Assembly (NCBI GenBank): GCA_964538915.1
Contig: CAZIFB010000008.1
Coordinates: 54,804-118,803, forward strand
Reading direction: 5' to 3'
DNA from: JAEUHQ01 sp964538915
GTDB lineage: Bacteria; Planctomycetota; UBA1135; UBA2386
Length of the DNA: 64,000 nucleotides
The notes under the pieces are model-generated. The model was not told the origin of the DNA. It searched no databases and saw nothing but the letters and a program-made list of their open reading frames with translations. How positions within the stretch are numbered: the first letter of the stretch is position 1; the number at the start of each line of letters is the position of its first letter. Both the position numbers and the translations under genes were made by a program. Shown here piece after piece: positions 59,250-64,000 of this stretch.

Positions 59250-59866
59250 ACGCGGCAGCCTTGGCACGCCGAGTCCTAGTAGCATGCGAAAGGCCGTCGT
59301 TCGTTCCGTGGTGTGGCAACCCGCCATTCGGGATCGCGCGCAGTGGTTGCTGCGAAGTACTGGGCTTGCCGGTTCGAATCATTTCGGAGTCAAACGTGGA
59401 GACTGAACTACTCGCGGCTGCGGTCGGTGCCATCCTTGGCGGTGGCATCACATTCTTGCTGGCCAAGAAGGAGCGGACCAACAGCGACCTGCGAGCGGCA
59501 CTCGCTGCGTACCATCACTTCCTGCTTGCGGAGGGTTCGGTTCAGAAGGCACTCTTGGATGCGCGGTTCGCAGCAGAGAACTCGCACGCGATGCGCGGAA
59601 CCTCAGAGTTCATCGATGCGTGTGAACGGGCGATGTCATCCCTCCGCGACTCGTCGGTGGTCCTCGGCACGATCGAGACCGACCCGGTTCGCTCGGACTT
59701 GGTGGCAGGACTGGTAGGTCTTGCAGAGAAACGGCGCGACCTATTTCGCGACGAAGACCAATGGAAACCCGCGTTGGCGGAGCGTGACCGCACCTTGGCG
59801 AATCTGCGTCGACAGATAGACTATCTCCGCAAGAAGGCACCCAAGTTGCCGGCAGCGAGACCGTAG
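59246..59866 (+). CDS. Unknown membrane-anchored coiled-coil protein
   Basis: A 206-residue protein. The coupled ATG 59246 (overlapping the upstream stop) is used, but the first about 48 residues look unstructured, and a GTG at 59397 would open directly before the hydrophobic segment E-L-L-A-A-A-V-G-A-I-L-G-G-G-I-T-F-L-L-A. After it come K-K-E-R-T-N and about 140 residues of charged helix ending in R-R-Q-I-D-Y-L-R-K-K-A-P-K-L, compatible with a membrane-anchored coiled coil. No family is recognised. AT content rises in this stretch compared with the methyltransferase operon. Confidence 0.55.
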   Translation: MNAAALARRVLVACERPSFVPWCGNPPFGIARSGCCEVLGLPVRIISESNVETELLAAAVGAILGGGITFLLAKKERTNSDLRAALAAYHHFLLAEGSVQKALLDARFAAENSHAMRGTSEFIDACERAMSSLRDSSVVLGTIETDPVRSDLVAGLVGLAEKRRDLFRDEDQWKPALAERDRTLANLRRQIDYLRKKAPKLPAARP

Positions 59867-60140
59867 CTCAAAGACCGCCGGCCTGCAGAGTCAGATGCGC
59901 CAGGAAATGGGACGCACGGACATTCGCCGGGCGGCGATCGTTGCCTGTGCGCCTCGTCCGCTGACCACCTCTCGTTGCGCACGCCTCGGTAGCCGCTCAC
60001 CGACCAAGTCGCCGGCGGCAGGTGCCGACGCTTGATCCGGGAGTTCGAATCGGCAAGGCTAGGCACTTCCCCGCGATCATCGGCTCTCGTGCCTGCGACG
60101 CAGTCGGTGTCGGCGGCCGTAAACAGTTGAGGACAATTCG

Positions 60141-61562
60141 GTGGTCAGAACTGGATGCGTCGAGTGGCGTGACCGTGGTCACAACGGGCGCCGCCTTCTT
60201 CTCGCCTCTCTTCTTAGTTCGCCGGCGGCACTGGCCCAGAATGACCTGGTGAAGCCATGGCAGCGAATAGGGGCATGCTCTTCGGTGGAGTTCAAGTGCC
60301 GAATTATCCCAGATCGCCCCCAAAGAATTCAGGTATGCGCCACCAATCCCGTGCACGACGATGACATCGCGCTTGCATTCGACCTCGAAGTTGTCGCGGA
60401 CAACGGCAAGATGGCCCGGCACCCCCTTGGTATTGCTAGGCTGGCGCAGGCGGCGACATTCGATGAGTGGATCGTCACTCCGTTTCGAGAGGACGGGATG
60501 GAAATCAGTGCGGTTGCAGTCAAGAACGTGCGATGGGTTGAGATGCGCAAGCTTCACGAAGGCAGAGAAGGCGGCTCTGAGTACAGGAGTCTGGCTGACG
60601 CCGTCGCGGGTGGGATTGCGACAACATGCAAAGACGGCGGGACACTGACTCTTGCAGCGGTATCATGGCACGACATTCAGAGGTTGAGATGGCATTCGCG
60701 CAAGAGGCTCGGCGACAACCTGTGGCATCACTATGAGCTGAGCGCGGCCAAAACGGGTGCGATTGTTGAGATCCGGTACGGCGAGAATATCCTTCCGAAC
60801 CCGACATGGAGCGACGACGACTACCGCCGATTGGACGTCTATCAGATTCCTATTGACGCCCTAGGGGGAGGCCGCGTGATAGCCTCACCAGCTCGCTGGG
60901 GCGATGCGACAATTCAGACAGGTGATGACGGCCGTGGAGAGCAGCAACGAGTTACCATCGAGTGGGATCGGAAGTGTGTTTCGCACGTGGAGTGCACTAC
61001 GAGGAACGGCAGCGTCGTAGAGCTTGGGCGAGGCCAAGATGATCTAGTAGTATTCGAGGCCCCCGATGCGACAGTTTCGGCCTTGCTGATCGCCGGACTT
61101 CGTGGATTGCTTGAAGTCACGGAAGGTGCCGCCGCCTCCAGTGCCGTCCCGGGCGCGAATGTCACGCAGGAAGCTCTTCGCGCGTTCCTCGGCTTCGCGC
61201 ACGATGCTGTGAAGTGTTTGCCGCCACCGATGAAGAGCGGGTGCTCGCCAGAGTACGAGGTGTTCTACGAACGGCGGGATGTGTGGTCTTCCGACCTAAT
61301 CAATGGGCTCAATAAGCTCAGTGGTGACGCGCTCAGGCAGGCCACGGAGAAGCTCATTGTAGCAACTGTCGGCGACCTGGATGTGGCTCTAGTCGCGCTG
61401 GCGCGCGACATCGAGCAGCGCGAGCTGCGCATCAAGACATGTGAAGAGAAGCGCTTGTGCGATCGATGGTCCGATGAGCTGGAGCAAATGAGGGATCTTC
61501 GCCGCCAGGTGAAGGCGATCGTTGACAAGGTCCAGGCCCGCAAGGCGGAGATCGGCAAGTGA
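60141..61562 (+). CDS. Exported protein of unknown function, low-GC
   Basis: A 473-residue protein read from GTG 60141, with an N-terminal R-R-L-L-L-A-S-L-L-S-S-P-A-A-L-A-Q segment that looks like a signal peptide (the start is uncertain). A mixed alpha/beta middle lacks a recognised family; the last about 90 residues (A-R-D-I-E-Q-R-E-L-R-I-K ... Q-V-K-A-I-V-D-K-V-Q-A-R-K) are a likely coiled coil. Base composition and codon use (frequent A/T third positions) differ strongly from genes before 49 kb, indicating separate origin. Confidence 0.55.
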   Translation: MVRTGCVEWRDRGHNGRRLLLASLLSSPAALAQNDLVKPWQRIGACSSVEFKCRIIPDRPQRIQVCATNPVHDDDIALAFDLEVVADNGKMARHPLGIARLAQAATFDEWIVTPFREDGMEISAVAVKNVRWVEMRKLHEGREGGSEYRSLADAVAGGIATTCKDGGTLTLAAVSWHDIQRLRWHSRKRLGDNLWHHYELSAAKTGAIVEIRYGENILPNPTWSDDDYRRLDVYQIPIDALGGGRVIASPARWGDATIQTGDDGRGEQQRVTIEWDRKCVSHVECTTRNGSVVELGRGQDDLVVFEAPDATVSALLIAGLRGLLEVTEGAAASSAVPGANVTQEALRAFLGFAHDAVKCLPPPMKSGCSPEYEVFYERRDVWSSDLINGLNKLSGDALRQATEKLIVATVGDLDVALVALARDIEQRELRIKTCEEKRLCDRWSDELEQMRDLRRQVKAIVDKVQARKAEIGK

Positions 61563-61632
61563 TCGAGCTTCAACGCGAGCGGCACTCCCGATTCATGGCC
61601 CATCGGGCGCTAAGTACGCAGTGACTTGCTTC

Positions 61633-62358
61633 TCAACGCAACAGCCGTTTGTCGCGCTGCCTGTCGATCATTGCCAAAGCCTCAAGCACGTCCTCACCGC
61701 GCCCGTGCCGCAGCAGCGCGTCCATCTCCTGCAGCGCGAGCACGCCGGCGCGAAGCAGATCGTCGGTCGGTAGCTCACCCCGCTGCTTGAACGGCGTCTC
61801 CGCGTCGCGCAGCGCGTCGAACCACGCCTGGTTGTCGTCGGCGATGTGTTCCCGCACCTTGGCGAAGTAGGCGAACATCCGTGCGGCTCGCTCTTCGTGC
61901 GGCGGGGTGTAGAGGATGTCGGGGAAGCCGAGCATCGTGAGCCCCACGCTGCCCCGCCACGGCCCGTCGATCTTGCGCCCCGCGAACACCGGCTTCGTCA
62001 CGTCGAGCCCGAGTGCCGCGAGTTCCTTCAGCGCCTGCCGCGCCGCCCAGCGCATCGGGTCGGGCGCCCACACGGCCTCGTCGAACAGCGAGTCGAAGAC
62101 GGGGTCCGGTGGGCGGGTGGGCGTGTTGACCGCGATGCGGAAGGCGCGCTGCCGGTCGAGCGCAGGGTGCCCGGTGTTCGGGAAGGCGTCGTAGCCGCGC
62201 AGGACGCGTTGCACTACCTCGTGCGCGACGTGCTGGTCCTCGGGCAGTTCGCCGGTCTTGCGGAACACCTCGAACGCCGGGCGCGCGAGTTCGCGGACGA
62301 CGGTCTCGGAGCCGAGGAGCTCGGTCACCGCGGCGAGGCGGGTCTGCAGGCGCTTCAC
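61633..62358 (-). CDS. Unknown island protein with two GELPxD helical motifs (copy 2)
   Basis: A 241-residue soluble protein, diverged paralogue of the gene at 58458. Elements in order: F-E-V-F-R-K-T-G-E-L-P-E-D near residues 28-40, P-W-R-G-S-V-G-L-T-M-L-G-F-P-D-I-L-Y-T-P near 145-165, and F-K-Q-R-G-E-L-P-T-D-D-L-L-R near 200-215, then L-E-A-L-A-M-I-D-R matching R-A-L-A-L-L-D-R of copy 1. The start is GTG 62358, overlapping the stop of the DUF5681-like gene (GTGA). Function unknown. Confidence 0.7.
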   Translation of the reverse strand: MKRLQTRLAAVTELLGSETVVRELARPAFEVFRKTGELPEDQHVAHEVVQRVLRGYDAFPNTGHPALDRQRAFRIAVNTPTRPPDPVFDSLFDEAVWAPDPMRWAARQALKELAALGLDVTKPVFAGRKIDGPWRGSVGLTMLGFPDILYTPPHEERAARMFAYFAKVREHIADDNQAWFDALRDAETPFKQRGELPTDDLLRAGVLALQEMDALLRHGRGEDVLEALAMIDRQRDKRLLR

Positions 62359-62816
62359 AGCTGCACCAGCTTCGCCGTTCGCTCTAGCTCGGCGAGGCGC
62401 TGCTCGAGATCGGTCAATTCGATCGACTTCATCCGCGCTTGAATCAGGTCCAGCAACACCTTCGCGGCGGCGGGGTCGATCGTCCCGCTCGTGACGGCTG
62501 CGGACAGTCGGTCGATCGCCGCGGAGCAGGCGGTTGCCGTGCGGAGGTTCGGCAGGTCGAAGTCGAGCGGTGCAGGATCGCTCGGCGCTTCGGCGGGACG
62601 CCCGCACGCGCGCTCCATCACGAACTTCATCGCCGTGACGTTGCCCTCCAGGGCCATGCGGAGCGCCTTGCGCATCAGCACGGCAACCTGCTCGGGCGTG
62701 ATCGCCTCCTGGGCGGCTCGGAGCAGTTCGTAGCCCCGGCCGCGTGAGCGACCTGGTCCGCCGGCGTTGCCAGCGGTGAAGCGACCGTTGTCGTCGCGAC
62801 CGGAAGGAGCATCCAC
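62355..62816 (-). CDS. DUF5681-like island/phage protein
   Basis: A 153-residue protein beginning at GTG 62816 (a start at ATG 62927 would add a low-complexity leader). The segment D-N-G-R-F-T-A-G-N-A-G-G-P-G-R-S-R-G is the opening motif of DUF5681-type proteins, which recur in phages and integrative elements near terminase or mobilisation genes. A helical region follows with E-Q-V-A-V-L-M-R-K-A-L-R-M-A-L-E-G-N. It precedes and overlaps the copy-2 paralogue. No terminase large subunit is in the window. Confidence 0.6.
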   Translation of the reverse strand: MDAPSGRDDNGRFTAGNAGGPGRSRGRGYELLRAAQEAITPEQVAVLMRKALRMALEGNVTAMKFVMERACGRPAEAPSDPAPLDFDLPNLRTATACSAAIDRLSAAVTSGTIDPAAAKVLLDLIQARMKSIELTDLEQRLAELERTAKLVQL

Positions 62817-63077
62817 GGGTGAAGACCTCGACGAGAAGGGAGCCGTTCTCGGAGTGGTGCGTGGACGGAGGCTCGGTGCCCGGATCCTAGCGAGCAGGCA
62901 GCGCTCTGTCGACGCCGTCTCCTTCAAGTCGTGACCAGGTAGCCGTTTGCGCCCGATTCGGGGCCACCGTCTTCACCGTCAGAAACGGCGGTCGTCAGGC
63001 CGGCGTCCCGGCGTCTGGAGGACGCATTTCCTCAAGCATCCGACCCTTCGCCCGGCGAGTGGGGCGGACTTGTGCGA

Positions 63078-64000
63078 TCACCAGACTGGCGCCACTCCGA
63101 CGGGCAACCACCACGAATTCCCTTGTCCGACGCTCGGCGCACTTGCCGTCAGGCCGGCGACACGCGAATGCAATGGGCCATTGGGGGCAAGGATGCTGAG
63201 CCGAACGTTGGGCAGCGCGATCGTCGGGAACTCCAAGAGCACATAGTCGCCGATACTCGGCAACGGAAGATGCGCCCTCCGTACGTCGCTCGCGAGGTCC
63301 CTAGCTACGGACGGGATGAGCATCCGGATGTCGCTATGGCCGGCCTTTAATCTCGCGATCGGTCCAACGCCGCGGTACGTGACATTTGTTGAGCTCGCAC
63401 GTCGCGTGATAGCGGTCTGTTCGAGTCCCCGCGGATCCAAATAGCGAACCTCGAATACAAACTCAGCGCGCGGAACCTCACTCGCGCCGAAGATACCAAA
63501 CCGCACTAGCGGCAAGATGTCCAAGGGCAAGTTGAGGTCGGTGGTCCCCCCTCTGCCCCCAAATGTCTTGGTGACGATCGCTCGCTGCACGGCATAGATG
63601 AGTCCCACGGCGTTTCCCGGAGCCAGCTGGCCTGTCAACGCGTTCGCACCACTGGACGGTGCACGTGGAGCAGGCCCGTCGAAAAGTACTGCAGCCGGAT
63701 AGCCGGGGATGCCGACGCCAAGCTGAGTCAACGCGGCAATCGGCACCACTACAGGCACGGGGAAAGGAGGTGCTGGAACAGAAGCCGTTGCAGGCGGAGG
63801 AATCGTGACGAGCTGCGCGAGCGTGGGCTGAGGCGGACGCGGCGCAGCTGCGGCACTGGCGGCGCCGGGCGCCGACGTCACCACAGGGCGCGGAGTCGGA
63901 GTCGGCTGCGGCACATTCGCGATCCCGTTGGCAGCTAGTGTCGCGTGTCCACCTTCCCGAATTGATGGCGGTCGCAGACGTGTAAACGACCGGTGAAACC
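63078..64000 (-). CDS. Secreted-type protein of unknown function, open at the window edge
   Basis: The minus-strand frame is open from the right edge; the first in-window start is GTG 63914 (278 residues), but the frame continues to 64000 without a stop. The beginning of the visible part is Pro/Thr/Ala-rich (P-T-P-T-P-R-P-V-V, then P-P-P-A-T-A-S-V-P-A-P-P), followed by a globular stretch with R-A-E-F-V-F-E-V-R-Y-L-D-P-R-G-L-E. No family is recognised. Its lower GC matches the 60 kb exported protein. Confidence 0.5.
   Translation of the reverse strand, partial: FHRSFTRLRPPSIREGGHATLAANGIANVPQPTPTPRPVVTSAPGAASAAAAPRPPQPTLAQLVTIPPPATASVPAPPFPVPVVVPIAALTQLGVGIPGYPAAVLFDGPAPRAPSSGANALTGQLAPGNAVGLIYAVQRAIVTKTFGGRGGTTDLNLPLDILPLVRFGIFGASEVPRAEFVFEVRYLDPRGLEQTAITRRASSTNVTYRGVGPIARLKAGHSDIRMLIPSVARDLASDVRRAHLPLPSIGDYVLLEFPTIALPNVRLSILAPNGPLHSRVAGLTASAPSVGQGNSWWLPVGVAPVW

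Noticed and set aside
59340..59400. tRNA T-loop-like GGTTCGAATC
   Set aside because: The flanking bases do not form a T-stem, and no D-arm, anticodon stem or acceptor stem surrounds it.
60035..60070. Second T-loop-like AGTTCGAATC
   Set aside because: No complementary stem (GGGAG against CGGCA) and no other tRNA arms.
61585..61601. Weak similarity to the IS630 end (about 14 of 17 bases)
   Set aside because: No TA in the right place and no extension of the match beyond the 17 bases; could be chance.
56952..62927. Intact prophage
   Set aside because: Only a ParB-methyltransferase and a DUF5681-like gene are phage-like; no terminase large subunit, portal, capsid, tail or lysis gene is present.
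1..64000. CRISPR arrays or rRNA operons
   Set aside because: No regularly spaced direct repeats and no rRNA-like conserved segments were found.

Overview
The window comes from a high-GC (about two-thirds G+C by eye), gene-dense bacterial chromosome, most probably a member of the Planctomycetota. The evidence is indirect: an ECF sigma factor directly followed by a zinc-ribbon Ser/Thr kinase, a VIT/VWA operon, many secreted beta-rich proteins whose signal peptides end in AxAQ, a short C-terminal-type module (G-x-x-F/I-Y-x-Q ... S-N-x-L) shared by four secreted proteins, and few strong Shine-Dalgarno sites. No rRNA, tRNA or CRISPR array was seen. Because GC is so high, long antisense open frames are common and almost all are shadows.

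Layout. 0-14 kb: housekeeping and accessory genes (hemerythrin, a three-domain hydrolase-like/SnoaL/histidine-phosphatase protein, SelO, hypoxanthine-DNA glycosylase coupled to a PhoD-like phosphatase, a secreted lectin/TIG protein), then a leftward cluster htpG - nitroreductase - sulfotransferase - membrane protein. 13.8-20 kb: a polytopic membrane protein, a hybrid histidine kinase, an 884-residue internally repetitive protein coupled to a CxxC lipoprotein. 20-27.5 kb: a winged-helix regulator with its membrane partner, then a four-gene operon: VIT-VWA protein, VWA-cytochrome P460-like protein, response regulator and histidine kinase. 27.5-33 kb: a degraded propeller fragment, a secreted M28 peptidase coupled to a Clp-N/peptidase E fusion, and a large EF-hand-like membrane protein. 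33-49 kb: sigma/kinase pair, two glycosyltransferases with TPR-like tails, proline dehydrogenase, cobalamin adenosyltransferase, kelch protein, BoxR-like HTH/shikimate-kinase regulator, class II photolyase, methyltransferase and TlpA-like thioredoxin.

49.1-64 kb is an accessory region. It starts with a complete IS630-type element (inverted ends, TA target, transposase split by a frameshift at A7), followed by a large secreted protein of lower GC, a tyrosine recombinase, a secreted propeller protein, a phage-style ParB-methyltransferase with three coupled small genes, a lower-GC secreted protein, and a leftward pair made of a DUF5681-like protein and a paralogue of a gene on the other side of the element. 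No capsid, portal, large terminase, relaxase or replication gene is present, so this is a genomic island or remnant rather than an intact prophage.

Most notable signals: (1) Clp N-domain fused to a peptidase E whose Ser-Asp-His spacing is exactly that of the canonical enzyme; (2) the VIT-VWA / VWA-heme / two-component operon; (3) an unknown island protein family carrying two G-E-L-P-x-D helical motifs per protein and present as two diverged copies; (4) an IS630 inverted-repeat scar that supplies the stop codon of a methyltransferase; (5) a lineage-type module shared by four secreted proteins in different positions; (6) an 884-residue protein built from about seven degenerate repeats.
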